Source of the DNA: JAVBPP01 sp031549535
GTDB taxonomy: Bacteria; Bacillota; Clostridia; Oscillospirales; Acutalibacteraceae
Direction of reading: 5' to 3'
Length of the DNA stretch: 43,671 nucleotides
NCBI GenBank assembly: GCA_031549535.1
Contig: JAVBPP010000051.1
Span: forward strand, 1 to 43,671
Position 1 is the first letter of the stretch. The number at the start of each line of letters is the position of its first letter. This document shows positions 1 to 8,381 of the stretch, piece by piece. The notes beneath the pieces are model-generated. The model had not been told where the DNA came from, made no database searches, and was given only the letters and a program-made list of their open reading frames with translations. The translations under genes and the position numbers were made by a program.

Positions 1-713
1 TCCATATACCGGGTAAAACAGGCAACCCTTTCTCCCGTGATAATGTCGGTTACATTCCCGATTCCGTTCATGGACAAAACATAATCGACCAGCGGTTTTG
101 CCTCGGTGATATGCAAGCTGTCTTCATAGCGGAAAACTTGAACCGACTCAAAGTATGGATTCAATAGTTGTTCGCCGGTTTCCAACCCGAATGCTTGCGT
201 GATAGTGTCTTGCGCAAAATCTATGTCATCGTCAAATCCACGTAACATCGCAATAAGCTCTTTGAAATTACCGCTGCCGATGGTTGTTGCATAAAAAACT
301 CCGCCCGGTTTGAGCACACGCGTGATTTCACGCACGGCCTTGTTCCTATCGGGAACATGATACAGCATATGATTGGCAATGACGATATCAAAGCTACCCT
401 CTGCATACGGAATATCCTGTGCATCAATCACTTGATATGCTGTAAAGCCCATTTCGCCAGTGTTGGCCTTAGCGGTTTCCAGCATTCCGGCCGAAGAATC
501 CGACAAAAGCAAACGAATGCCGCTGGGTATTTTTTCTGCGTTGTTTTTCCATATACCGGCATTGCCGCAGCCCAACTCCAAAATCGTTTGATTTGGCTTA
601 AGTTGATAATGCTGAAACACCCAATGATACCAGCCAAGTTTGTTGGTACTGAAGCGTTGGTGTAGTTGCATCCGGCTATTCAAATTTTGGACCGTTCCAT
701 ATTGCTGCTTCAT
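1..713 (-). CDS. Class I SAM-dependent methyltransferase (3' end cut by window edge)
   Basis: The frame is open from the ATG at 713 to the left edge of the window (about 237 residues visible, no stop reached). The Rossmann-fold methyltransferase signature is clear: motif I ELGCGNAG at residues 46-53 binds the adenosylmethionine, an acidic strand end LLLSDSS follows, then FDIVIANHMLYH and the post-motif LKPGG at about residue 134. This layout matches the Methyltransf_11/25 families, which methylate small molecules, lipids or rRNA; the substrate cannot be read from the sequence. It lies 27 bases downstream of the BadF-type kinase gene on the same strand and may be the last gene of the fakA-recG run. 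The methyltransferase assignment is firm, the substrate unknown. Confidence 0.88.
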   Translation of the reverse strand, partial: MKQQYGTVQNLNSRMQLHQRFSTNKLGWYHWVFQHYQLKPNQTILELGCGNAGIWKNNAEKIPSGIRLLLSDSSAGMLETAKANTGEMGFTAYQVIDAQDIPYAEGSFDIVIANHMLYHVPDRNKAVREITRVLKPGGVFYATTIGSGNFKELIAMLRGFDDDIDFAQDTITQAFGLETGEQLLNPYFESVQVFRYEDSLHITEAKPLVDYVLSMNGIGNVTDIITGERVACFTRYM

Positions 714-740
714 TTCGCTTGCATTGTTACCGCTTGACAA

Positions 741-1643
741 CTACCTATCCCCCCATGATAACCGCCTTGCCGCCTCCACCGCGCCCATCACCGGCGGGTT
801 TGGCAGCAGAGCTATTTTTTGCTCCAGCGCCCTTGAAAACAGCGCACGGAACAGCGCGACATGCTCAAATATACCGCCCCAGACATGAATCGGGGTGTTT
901 GCCGGCAGCTTTTTGCACAGCACCCGCGCGGTTTCAGCAAGCTCGTTTGCGCCGCGCTCCAAAATGACACAGGCCACACTGTCCCCCTCGCCCGCCAGCC
1001 GGCAAACCTCCGGGGCGAACGCGGCGACATGCGCTTTTTCCATAGGCGGGTCGTAGAACAAATCAATCAGAGCCTCAATTTTCATGATACCGAAATGCTC
1101 CAGCACAGCCTTGGTCAGAGCCGTTTCCGCCGCGCTGCCCTCCTGCCCCCGTATGGCGGCCTGAATGCCGTGCAGGGCAAGCCAATAGCCGCTGCCCTCG
1201 TCGCCCAGTGTATGCCCCCAGCCGCCGGATGTAAGGATTTGCCCAGCCTCGTCCCGCGCCACAGCCATAGAGCCCGTGCCGCTGATGACAACCATGGCCG
1301 CGCCCTCGGCCTGCGCCGCCTCCAGGGCGATGAACAGGTCGCTGTCCATATCCATACGCTTTGCGGGTATGATGCCGTCACAAAAGGCATGCAGCTCCTG
1401 CTGCGTGGCGCGGCCGTTCAGCGCTGACATGCCGATAAACGCCGCTGTAAACTCCGCTTCGTTCAGCCCGCTCTGCAGCGCACGGATACATTCGCGCATA
1501 TTTACCCGGGCGCTTTCCAGCCCCAGGGCGTAATAATTGATGCTCTCGCCGACATGGGCGGCAAGCTCGTTGCCCTCCCTATCGCAAACCAGGCAGCTTG
1601 TCTTGCTCCCGCCGCCATCCACCCCTAAAAACAGTTCTCGCAT
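741..1643 (-). CDS. BadF/BadG/BcrA/BcrD-family ATPase, probable N-acetylglucosamine-type sugar kinase
   Basis: 300 residues with an actin/hexokinase-fold ATPase plan. The N-terminal phosphate-1 loop FLGVDGGGSKT (residues 5-15) and the second phosphate loop VVISGTGSMAVA (about 118-129), followed by GGWGHTLGDEGSGYWL (about 139-154), are typical of the BadF/BadG family members that phosphorylate N-acetylglucosamine or related amino sugars. The C-terminal adenosine motif is seen as VWGGIFEH near residue 254 and PPVMGAVEAA near 283. The iron-sulfur cysteines of true 2-hydroxyacyl-CoA dehydratase activators are missing, which favours the sugar kinase branch. The start ATG has a GGAG eight bases upstream and follows recG by 17 bases, so it is likely co-transcribed. 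The exact substrate is inferred from family only. Confidence 0.85.
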   Translation of the reverse strand: MRELFLGVDGGGSKTSCLVCDREGNELAAHVGESINYYALGLESARVNMRECIRALQSGLNEAEFTAAFIGMSALNGRATQQELHAFCDGIIPAKRMDMDSDLFIALEAAQAEGAAMVVISGTGSMAVARDEAGQILTSGGWGHTLGDEGSGYWLALHGIQAAIRGQEGSAAETALTKAVLEHFGIMKIEALIDLFYDPPMEKAHVAAFAPEVCRLAGEGDSVACVILERGANELAETARVLCKKLPANTPIHVWGGIFEHVALFRALFSRALEQKIALLPNPPVMGAVEAARRLSWGDR

Positions 1644-1660
1644 TCCGTTTACTCCGTCTT

Positions 1661-3700
1661 TCAGTTTAACCCACCCTCGCCAACCGCCGCGAACAACAGC
1701 TCCACCGCTTGAGCCAAGGCTCTGTGCTCCTCTTTTTCCAAGCGTGCATCCTGTTCCAAAATTTTTTTCGCGAGAGTCTGGGTTTCCAGGATAATCTGCG
1801 TATCCTCCAGCATATCCGCGATTTTCAGCTGCGGCAGGCCGTGCTGCCTTGCGCCAAAAAAGTCACCGGGGCCGCGCAGGTTCAAGTCCGCATCCGCAAT
1901 TTTAAAGCCGTCCGTTGTGGTGGCCAATATCGTCAGGCGTTGGAGCGCCTGTTCCCCCTGCGCGTCAGAAATAAGAATACAGGTGGATTTTTCGCTGCCG
2001 CGCCCTATTCTGCCGCGTAGCTGGTGCAGCTGAGAAAGGCCGAAGCGCTCCGCGTTTTCAATCACCATAATCACGGCGTTGGGCACATCCACGCCCACCT
2101 CAATCACTGTGGTAGATACCAGTAGCTGCACCTCCCCGGAGGAAAACGCCTGCATCACCGCCTGCTTCTCAGCGGGTTTCATTTTGCCGTGCAGCAGGGC
2201 CACGCGGTAATCCTGAAACTCATTTTGCGCAATCTGCTGGGCATATTGCTTGGCGGCTGCGAGTTCCAGCTCCTCATTTTCTTCCACCATGGGGCAAACG
2301 ATGTAGCCCTGCAGGCCTTGATCCAAATGCTTTTTTACATAGCCAAACACCCGCATGCGCTTTTCACCCGTGACGGCGTAGGTTTCAATTTTCTGCCGGC
2401 CAGGCGGCATTTCGTCCAGCACGGAGACATCCAAATCCCCGTAGATAATCAGCGCGAGTGTACGCGGAATCGGCGTTGCGGACATGACATACCTATGGGG
2501 GTTCTCCCCCTTCTCCTGCAAGGCGGCGCGTTGGTTGACGCCGAAACGGTGCTGCTCATCCGTAACCACCAGCCCCAAGCGTTTGAACGCCACAGACTGT
2601 TCGATTAGGGCGTGCGTGCCGATGAGCAAATCAATTTCCCCCGCGGCAAGCCGCTCCTTACAGCGGCGTTTGTTTGCGGCGGTAACGGAGCCAACGAGCA
2701 GCTCCATGCGCACGCCGCTGCCCTGCAGCAGCTTGGTCATGGTGGAAAAATGCTGCCTTGCGAGCACCTCCGTTGGTGCCATGAGCGCACACTGCCAGCC
2801 CTCCCGCGTCATGCAATAAATCAGCGCGGCGGCTACGGCTGTTTTGCCGGAACCAACATCCCCCTGCAGCAGGCGATTCATCAACCTGCCGCTTTGCATA
2901 TCCTCCAGTGCCTCGCGCACGGCGCGTTTTTGCGCATTGGTAGGCGAAAAGGGCAGCTCGGAAAAAAAGCATTCACTGGCATCCTCCTGCAGCACTGCGC
3001 CGGACTGCGCACGGATTTCGCCTTTTAGGCGGCTCAAACCCAGCTGCAAAACCAACAGCTCCTCAAATGTCAGGCGGCGTTTGGCCTGGGCGAGGTAGTC
3101 CGGGTTCGGCGGGACATGAATATAGCGCAGGGCATCCTGCCGGGTCATCAAGCAGTAATCATCCCGGATTCTCTGCGGCAGGCAGTCTGCGGCCTCCTCC
3201 CGCAGGGCGGTGAAGGCAGCTTGCACCAGCTTTGCGATGGCACGGGAGTTGATGCCCTCCGTCAGCGGATAGACCGCGCGCAGCCCTGCCCCGTTTTCCA
3301 CCGGCTCCGCCTCGGGCGAAGTCATTTCTTTGCGCAGTAAATCTCCGGAAACCTTGCCGTAAAAGAGGTATTCCTCCCCCAGCTCCAGCTTCTCAGCTAA
3401 AAACTTGTTGTTGAACAGGGTAATAAAGAGAGTGTCCTTCCCATCCGTTACGGTGGTTTTATACAGCGTCATCCCCCGGCGAATTAGGTGGTTGCGCACG
3501 GGTGTGCCGACGATGGCTCTAATGCAGCAGACCTCGCCCACGGGAGCCTGCGCGATGGTGAGCGGGCGGCTCCAATCCTCATAAGCGCGGGGATAATACT
3601 CCAGCAAATCAGCAAGGGTTCGAATCCCAAGCCGTTGCAGGAGCGCCGCACGTTTTTCGCCTACGCCCTTGAGATATTGTACTGCGGTTTGTTCATTCAT
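1661..3700 (-). CDS. recG: ATP-dependent DNA helicase RecG
   Basis: Branch-migrating helicase that remodels stalled replication forks and Holliday junctions. About 679 residues, the normal length. An N-terminal wedge/OB-fold region (LLEYYPRAYEDWS, then GEVCCIRAIVGTPV) precedes the superfamily 2 motor: Walker A GDVGSGKT near residue 280, DEQH box (VVTDEQHRFG) near 380, motif III SATPIPRTL, motifs V/VI STTVIEVGVDVPNA and QLRGRIGRG, and the C-terminal RecG block LNLRGPGDFFGARQHGLP. The frame could be extended to a TTG at 3712, but the ATG at 3700 lies four bases beyond the fakA stop and gives the usual N-terminus MNEQTAVQYLKGVG, so ATG is preferred. fakA-recG adjacency is common in Firmicutes. 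Confidence 0.97.
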   Translation of the reverse strand: MNEQTAVQYLKGVGEKRAALLQRLGIRTLADLLEYYPRAYEDWSRPLTIAQAPVGEVCCIRAIVGTPVRNHLIRRGMTLYKTTVTDGKDTLFITLFNNKFLAEKLELGEEYLFYGKVSGDLLRKEMTSPEAEPVENGAGLRAVYPLTEGINSRAIAKLVQAAFTALREEAADCLPQRIRDDYCLMTRQDALRYIHVPPNPDYLAQAKRRLTFEELLVLQLGLSRLKGEIRAQSGAVLQEDASECFFSELPFSPTNAQKRAVREALEDMQSGRLMNRLLQGDVGSGKTAVAAALIYCMTREGWQCALMAPTEVLARQHFSTMTKLLQGSGVRMELLVGSVTAANKRRCKERLAAGEIDLLIGTHALIEQSVAFKRLGLVVTDEQHRFGVNQRAALQEKGENPHRYVMSATPIPRTLALIIYGDLDVSVLDEMPPGRQKIETYAVTGEKRMRVFGYVKKHLDQGLQGYIVCPMVEENEELELAAAKQYAQQIAQNEFQDYRVALLHGKMKPAEKQAVMQAFSSGEVQLLVSTTVIEVGVDVPNAVIMVIENAERFGLSQLHQLRGRIGRGSEKSTCILISDAQGEQALQRLTILATTTDGFKIADADLNLRGPGDFFGARQHGLPQLKIADMLEDTQIILETQTLAKKILEQDARLEKEEHRALAQAVELLFAAVGEGGLN

Positions 3701-3704
3701 AGCA

Positions 3705-5333
3705 CTATTCAACCGCTAACATATAGTAATAGACCGGCTGCCCACCATAAACGGCGCTCACGGCGGCCTTAGGATATTGCTGCTCCAACTCCTGCGCCAA
3801 ATTTTCCGCCTGCCTCGCAGTGATACCCTCCCCATAATACAGGGTGATACCCACATGATTCTGCGGACTGTATAGGGCAGAAAGCAATGCAGCGGCCGCT
3901 TCCTCCGGCGTGTGAGCGCTAAGCTTTACTTCCCCGCCCACAACACCCAAAACGTCCCCGCGTTTGAGTGCCAAGTCAGGGAATTCGCGGTCCCGCGCGG
4001 CAAAGGTCACATAGGCCGTCGTTACGCTTTTGATGGCTTCATGCATCCCTGCTGCGTTCTGCTGCGCCGTGCCCAGCTCATCCAACGCCAATACAGCGGC
4101 AATTCCCTGGGGCACATCCAGCGTTTCCACCACCTGCACATGCCCGCCCGCAAGCGCGGCGGCCTGCTGCGCGGCCATGTGAATATTGCGATTGTTGGGC
4201 AGCAAAAAAATGTGTTCCGCCCGCACACATTCCAGCGCAGCGAGAATTTCATCTGTGCTGGGGTTCATCGTCTGCCCGCCGCTGACCACATAGTCCGCGC
4301 CCAGGTCAGAGAATAAGTCGCGCAGCCCCTCCCCCGCCGCCACGGTGACGATGCCGAAGGGTCTTTTCTCCCCCTCCTGGGCAACCGACTGCGCAGCTTC
4401 TTCCCCTTGCGCAAGCGCGGCGCTGTGCTGCAGCTGCATATTTTCAATCTTAATTTGCTCCAGCTGACCATAGCACAGGGCTTCCGTCAGCACCGCATCC
4501 GGCTGATTGGTATGGATGTGCAGTTTAATGCAGTCCTCCTCGGCGAGGAACACCATGCTATCCCCCAGTTTGGCAAGCGCCGTGCGTAGCGGGACGGCGT
4601 CCCGTGCATCCTGCCGTTGAACCAGGCATTCGGTGCAGTATAGAAAGCTGATTTCCTGTTCCACCAGCGCAAGCGGCTTTTCCCGCGCAGGCAACACCGG
4701 TTCGGCAAGCGCCGGGGCATCCCCCCGGAACACCGCCAGCATGGCCTCAAAAATCACCACAAGCCCCTGGCCGCCCGCATCCACCACATTGGCTTTTTTC
4801 AAAACGGGAAGTAAATCCGGCGTTTGCGCCAAGGCTGTTTTTGCCCCCCGCAGCGCGGCACTGAACACCGCAACCGCATCCGGCTTTTGCCGCACCTGCA
4901 ACCTGGCCGCGTCCGACGCGGCGCGAATCACCGTTAAGATCGTGCCTTCAATCGGCTTGAGTACAGCCTTATATGCCGTTTCTGTCCCCCGCCAAAGCGC
5001 CTCGGCCAGCTCCCTGCCGTCCGCCGCTGCGCCCTGTAATTCCCCCGCAAACCCACGGAATATCAGGGACAAAATCACACCCGAGTTCCCCCGTGCGCCA
5101 TGCAACAGCGAGGATGCAACGCACTGTGCCACTGCGGAAAGTGCAGTGGAATCCGCAAAATGTGCCACATCCCGTGCGGCGGCGGACAGTGTCATGGACA
5201 TATTGGTGCCGGTGTCTCCATCCGGCACGGGGAACACGTTCAGCGCGTCAATTTCCTGCTGCCGCGCCTGAATCTGTGCCGAAGCGTAAATCACCGCGTC
5301 CCGCAGAACTGCACCTGTAATCAAAGCTGTCAC
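3705..5333 (-). CDS. fakA: DAK2/DhaL-domain protein, fatty acid kinase catalytic subunit FakA-like
   Basis: 542 residues of the YloV/FakA family. FakA binds ATP and phosphorylates fatty acids presented by a FakB (DegV) protein, feeding acyl-phosphate to phospholipid synthesis in the cytoplasm. The N-terminal DhaL domain shows the Mg-ATP signature PDGDTGTNM (residues 37-45) and LLHGARGNSGVILS (about 76-89); VDAGGQGLVVIFEAM closes the domain near 200. The middle and C-terminal parts (GIVTVAAGEGLRDLF, then LPNNRNIHMAA) match the rest of the family. Translation starts at GTG 5333 with GGGGAG upstream; the promoter lies at about 5383-5416. The Asp23-like yloU gene that often precedes it is not present here. 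Confidence 0.92.
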   Translation of the reverse strand: MTALITGAVLRDAVIYASAQIQARQQEIDALNVFPVPDGDTGTNMSMTLSAAARDVAHFADSTALSAVAQCVASSLLHGARGNSGVILSLIFRGFAGELQGAAADGRELAEALWRGTETAYKAVLKPIEGTILTVIRAASDAARLQVRQKPDAVAVFSAALRGAKTALAQTPDLLPVLKKANVVDAGGQGLVVIFEAMLAVFRGDAPALAEPVLPAREKPLALVEQEISFLYCTECLVQRQDARDAVPLRTALAKLGDSMVFLAEEDCIKLHIHTNQPDAVLTEALCYGQLEQIKIENMQLQHSAALAQGEEAAQSVAQEGEKRPFGIVTVAAGEGLRDLFSDLGADYVVSGGQTMNPSTDEILAALECVRAEHIFLLPNNRNIHMAAQQAAALAGGHVQVVETLDVPQGIAAVLALDELGTAQQNAAGMHEAIKSVTTAYVTFAARDREFPDLALKRGDVLGVVGGEVKLSAHTPEEAAAALLSALYSPQNHVGITLYYGEGITARQAENLAQELEQQYPKAAVSAVYGGQPVYYYMLAVE

Positions 5334-5382
5334 CCCTATATGCTCCCCAAGCCCGCTGTGTTCGAGCCGGGATTAAAATCAG

Positions 5383-5416
5383 AGTATAGTATATCGCATT
5401 TTATGGGAAACGGCAA
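5383..5416 (-). promoter_or_regulatory. Sigma-A-type promoter of the fakA-recG run
   Basis: Read on the minus strand, TTGCCG (5416-5411) and TATACT (5393-5388) are separated by exactly 17 bases. A second overlapping TATACT follows at 5388-5383. The site is 50-80 bases upstream of the fakA GTG. The call is based on sequence resemblance only. Confidence 0.6.
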
Positions 5417-5461
5417 GTTTTTTGTCAAAATGGCCGTTGGTTTATATACCCTTATAATAAT

Positions 5462-5494
5462 AACTGCCATACCTTGTATAGAGGTACAGCAGTT
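5462..5494. terminator. Weak hairpin between the lipoprotein gene and the fakA promoter
   Basis: AACTGC/GCAGTT (6 bp) encloses a CA/CA internal loop and TACCT/AGGTA (5 bp), with a 7-base loop. It starts 15 bases after the stop of the minus-strand lipoprotein gene, where a terminator is expected, but there is no clean run of U, so termination is uncertain. Confidence 0.3.
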
Positions 5495-5508
5495 CTCTCT
5501 AGCGCGTA

Positions 5509-6321
5509 TTATTTTAAATCCATTGTTCCCGTGAATACCTTGTGATAGCTGAACGTATCGAATTGTATCTCAATTTCCGTTTCATCCGCCCCAATCGGAT
5601 GGCGATAAATAAAATCCTTGCCACCCTCCAGCTCCGTGAATGTTCCGGAAGCCGCACCGGTGGAAACCTTGCTTTTTGTGACACTCAGCTCAAAGGACAG
5701 GGACTCCATATCCTTGGTATAACTGACTGCCGCGTATTTTTTTCCATCCGTTTCTTCCAGCGTTACACTGTTAACGGCTACCCAATGTCCATCCGGCAAA
5801 AGGATTTTTTTACCAAGCTCTGCCGCACCCTTCTCTTTCCATTGGATGGATACGGTTTCACTTTTTTTCACTCCCAGCAGCAGTTCAACCGCATAGTTCA
5901 GCCGGTAGTCCGTTCGATTTTTTATTGGAACAGGAAAACAAACATAGCTCTCTCTTGTGTAGCCTTTACCACCAGTTTCCGGGTCTGCTGTGATTTTTGT
6001 ACTATCGGAAATTTCAACCAAACTGCTCTGCTGCGCCACGGGCTCCTCAGAAGATGTGCTGGTTTCTGCGAGATTATAGACGGAACTGTCCGTTTCGCAG
6101 GTATAACCCAACACCAGACTCCCCTCTGACTCATCGGCATAGACACAAAACGTCAAGCCGTCCCCGAGCGACTGTTCAGAGCGCACCCCTTCAAGTGGCT
6201 TAGTCTTTGTTTCCAAAGTTTTGTCCGTGGCCGCCTCCGCTGTGCCGCAGGCGGTTAGGACTGTCATCGGAAACAGCAAACAGCAAAACAATGCCAGCCA
6301 TTTTTGTGTGGTTTGATTCAT
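5509..6321 (-). CDS. Exported lipoprotein of unknown function
   Basis: 270 residues. The N-terminus is a lipoprotein signal peptide: positively charged start, hydrophobic stretch LALFCCLLFPMTVL and lipobox LTAC with Cys at residue 25, so the mature protein should be lipid-anchored outside the membrane. The rest is Ser/Thr/Glu-rich with alternating beta-strand-like segments (SIQWKEKGAAELG, KYAAVSYTKDMESLSFELSV) and no catalytic motif that I recognise; the C-terminal half resembles an immunoglobulin-like beta-sandwich as found in uncharacterised Firmicutes surface proteins. The start has AAAAGGGGGC seven bases upstream. It lies 53 bases downstream of the secreted-protein gene on the same strand and may share its transcript. 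Confidence 0.75.
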   Translation of the reverse strand: MNQTTQKWLALFCCLLFPMTVLTACGTAEAATDKTLETKTKPLEGVRSEQSLGDGLTFCVYADESEGSLVLGYTCETDSSVYNLAETSTSSEEPVAQQSSLVEISDSTKITADPETGGKGYTRESYVCFPVPIKNRTDYRLNYAVELLLGVKKSETVSIQWKEKGAAELGKKILLPDGHWVAVNSVTLEETDGKKYAAVSYTKDMESLSFELSVTKSKVSTGAASGTFTELEGGKDFIYRHPIGADETEIEIQFDTFSYHKVFTGTMDLK

Positions 6322-6374
6322 GAAATGCCCCCTTTTATTATTAGTGTATGCTTTTTCTAAAATCTAGTGACCCC

Positions 6375-7610
6375 TTATGTGTGATTTCGAAATGTAAAGT
6401 TAGCCTGCACTCTGCTGCCACTAGTATACGTCCGAACCCCACCGCTTAATTGAAAACTATTTACATACATATGAACTGTGGTATTGGATGTAGTACCGCT
6501 ATTGTTGAGAACGGTTATGGATGGGCTAATTTTCCAAGAACCATTTTCCACATTGGAAGCAGGAGTCGCCTTCCATGTTTTTATATTATTATTCCCAAGT
6601 GCGTTTAAGATATTTTGGCCATTTGGATTGTAAGAATACGATGTTGATGATGTAATTGTACTTTTACCATCTGAGCTAAATCCTGATGCAAGCGAAGTAG
6701 AAACAGTCGGTTTTGTACCTCCATCAAGCCAGGTTTCATCTAGAATACTTGCATTCGAGCTCATTAATTCCATATTATACTGATAGTACTTAACAAACTT
6801 GTTGCTCAATCCAGAAGCCGTCACTATCGAATAAATATTATCATACGTCTTCGTTCCTACAGTCTTCACCTTAATGAGGTATCCGGTTACTCGTATAGAA
6901 CCTAGCTTAACATAACCGCTTTTACTCTCAGCGCCGTCATAAGCATAAGTAGTTCCTGTTCCGTTCGCACTTCCCTCTTTATAGAAATAGCAAAAGGTCG
7001 AGGAGTCTTTATAAGAAGTTCCTAAAGGAGTACTTGCTTGAAGCGAAGCCAGTTCTTTCTTGGATAACTGCCCCAAAATCTCAGAGTCCGCTTTTACTCC
7101 AGACAATACCTCTATGCTCTCCGACACATCTAATTCCTTACCGGTCAGAATCATGCTAAGCCGAGAATTCTCAGCATCACATTCTTCCTCGCTTAGCTCT
7201 TTGCCGCTCTCATACACAACTGCTGCCGTAATAGGTGTTAACATCGTTTCCGAGCCAACCGAGCGGAGATAACACCCTACTAAATTTTGATTGGACATTT
7301 CATCATAAACGCAGTCAAACAAACTTGCAATTTCGTTAATATCCGAGCCAGCAACCGCTATATCTGTTCCATTATCTAATATTTCCATCATTATGTCAAT
7401 ATCACTATTAGTAATAATATCTTCCGTTAAGCTAATAGCGTCTATGTTGCTCATATCAGAATAATTTTCTTGAAGCTCCTTACCAGAAGAAATTTTCTTA
7501 ACATTGTGTCCGTTGTTGATTTCCTCCTCTGCAAATGTCGAAATTGCAAGCGAAGATGAGCACATGATAGCAACGAGAATACCCGCGACGGTTTTCTTAA
7601 TCTTTGACAT
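6375..7610 (-). CDS. Secreted protein of unknown function, A+T-rich gene
   Basis: 411 residues with a Sec signal peptide (KKTVAGILVAIMCSSSLAISTFA, cleavage expected after residue 27). The N-terminal third is acidic and helical in character (SDIDIMMEILDNGTDIAV, SGKELSEEECDAENSRL), the C-terminal half is rich in Ser, Thr, Asn, Tyr and Gly and reads like beta-strand repeats. No enzyme motif is recognised. Base composition is visibly more A+T-rich than the neighbouring genes, with many AAT, TAT and ATA codons, suggesting different origin or low expression constraint. An in-frame stop four codons upstream fixes the start at or after 7610; the ribosome site there (GGGTG) is weak, and the start lies inside a smaller ORF with a strong ribosome site. 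Confidence 0.75.
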   Translation of the reverse strand: MSKIKKTVAGILVAIMCSSSLAISTFAEEEINNGHNVKKISSGKELQENYSDMSNIDAISLTEDIITNSDIDIMMEILDNGTDIAVAGSDINEIASLFDCVYDEMSNQNLVGCYLRSVGSETMLTPITAAVVYESGKELSEEECDAENSRLSMILTGKELDVSESIEVLSGVKADSEILGQLSKKELASLQASTPLGTSYKDSSTFCYFYKEGSANGTGTTYAYDGAESKSGYVKLGSIRVTGYLIKVKTVGTKTYDNIYSIVTASGLSNKFVKYYQYNMELMSSNASILDETWLDGGTKPTVSTSLASGFSSDGKSTITSSTSYSYNPNGQNILNALGNNNIKTWKATPASNVENGSWKISPSITVLNNSGTTSNTTVHMYVNSFQLSGGVRTYTSGSRVQANFTFRNHT

Positions 7611-7687
7611 TCCATTAAGTCACACCCTGCAGACACTGTGATGACTGTAAAGCATAAAAAAAGGGCTATATATCCCTTGAAGCTCAT
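7451..7687 (-). CDS. Small ORF with lipoprotein-like signal sequence overlapping the secreted-protein gene
   Basis: 78-codon frame. Its ATG has a near-perfect ribosome site (GGAAGGAG at 7701-7694, six-base spacing), much better than that of the downstream 411-residue gene, whose start lies inside it in another frame. The first 21 residues read as an export signal, ending in a lipobox-like VSAGC. After about residue 28 the sequence becomes Arg/Leu-rich and overlaps the other gene, so this part may be only a shadow of it. It could be a short secreted peptide, a leader that controls translation of the next gene, or chance. Role unknown. Confidence 0.4.
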   Translation of the reverse strand: MSFKGYIALFLCFTVITVSAGCDLMECQRLRKPSRVFSLLSCAHLRLQFRHLQRRKSTTDTMLRKFLLVRSFKKIILI

Positions 7688-7888
7688 GCTAGGCTCCTTC
7701 CAAATTAATACAATTATATTTTTACAAGTTTAAAACAAGTGTTGATAAAAGGTTATTAATTTTCTTCGTGACAATTTTACTATAATAATTATATCGCATG
7801 TTGGCAAATTTTCAATGTGCTTATTGCATAGTAAATTTTTCTTTTTTTGAATATATTTTGTTTATTTCTTCCATAGATTTATTTTAAG

Positions 7889-7917
7889 TTGATTTTTTTC
7901 TCCTTTCTGCATATAAT
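7889..7917 (+). promoter_or_regulatory. Promoter of the T-box/metG transcript
   Basis: TTGATT (7889-7894) and a perfect TATAAT (7912-7917) are 17 bases apart. Transcription would begin near 7924, just before the first bases of the T-box stem I. Confidence 0.75.
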
Positions 7918-7934
7918 AGTTTCCAAACTAAATC

Positions 7935-8233
7935 AAATAATTGAAACGCATCGAAGAGAAAGAGTACGTAATCGGAACCTCCCCAGAGAAATCCGCATTT
8001 GCTGCGAGCGGATGGGGCAAAGATTACCGAACATGGTCTCGGAGCGGCGTACCGAGAAGACAGCGTCTTTTAGGCTACGACGGGGGCGCCCGTTACAGCG
8101 ATAGAGTATCGGCAGATCATTTCCTGCCCTGTACTTGATAAGGCTCATTCCGCGAGGAATGGGCGAATTAGGGTGGTAACACGGAAGCTGCACTTTCGTC
8201 CCTGAATATTACATTCGGGGGTGAAAGTTTTTT
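7935..8233 (+). promoter_or_regulatory. T-box riboswitch (methionine specifier) upstream of metG
   Basis: A tRNA-sensing leader. Stem I begins near 7950 with the AGTA-type S-turn strand in AGAGTACG (7961-7968); the opposing strand carries GAAC (8029-8032) followed directly by ATG (8033-8035), the expected specifier codon for methionine. The conserved T-box sequence AGGGTGGTAACACGG lies at 8170-8184 and is followed by a terminator hairpin and U-run. Uncharged tRNA-Met would pair with the specifier and the T-box and favour the antiterminator. The specifier agrees with the downstream methionyl-tRNA synthetase gene, which supports the assignment. The stem pairings were judged by eye. Confidence 0.9.
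8192..8233 (+). terminator. Intrinsic terminator of the T-box leader
   Basis: ACTTTC-GT-CCC-T-GAAT pairs with ATTC-G-GGG-GT-GAAAGT around a short loop and is followed by six T residues (8228-8233). It is mutually exclusive with the T-box antiterminator. Confidence 0.85.
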
Positions 8234-8248
8234 ATTTATCCGGCGTGC

Positions 8249-8353
8249 TATTGCTCCTGCACCAAACAGTAGTAAAAATTTTGCGGGTCAAAATCCCATA
8301 CGGCCGAGCATTTCGACCCGCAAAATTAACTACTGTTACGTGCCGAAGTAATA
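8249..8353 (+). repeat. Interspersed palindromic repeat, copy A
   Basis: About 105 bases between the T-box terminator and the metG ribosome site. It contains an outer arm pair AACAGTAGT/ACTACTGTT and an inner stem TTTTGCGGGTC (8279-8289) with GACCCGCAAAA (8315-8325) around a loop starting AAAATCCCATA. Ends resemble TATTGCTCC and GAAGTAATA, an imperfect inverted pair. Nearly identical to copy B. It would be transcribed as part of the metG leader. Confidence 0.9.
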
Positions 8354-8381
8354 ACCTAATTAAAAGAAATGAGGAAACGAA

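Noticed and set aside
3600..3640. A GGTTCGAATCC block like the T-arm of a tRNA
   Set aside because: It lies inside the conserved recG coding region, and no acceptor or anticodon stem can be paired around it.
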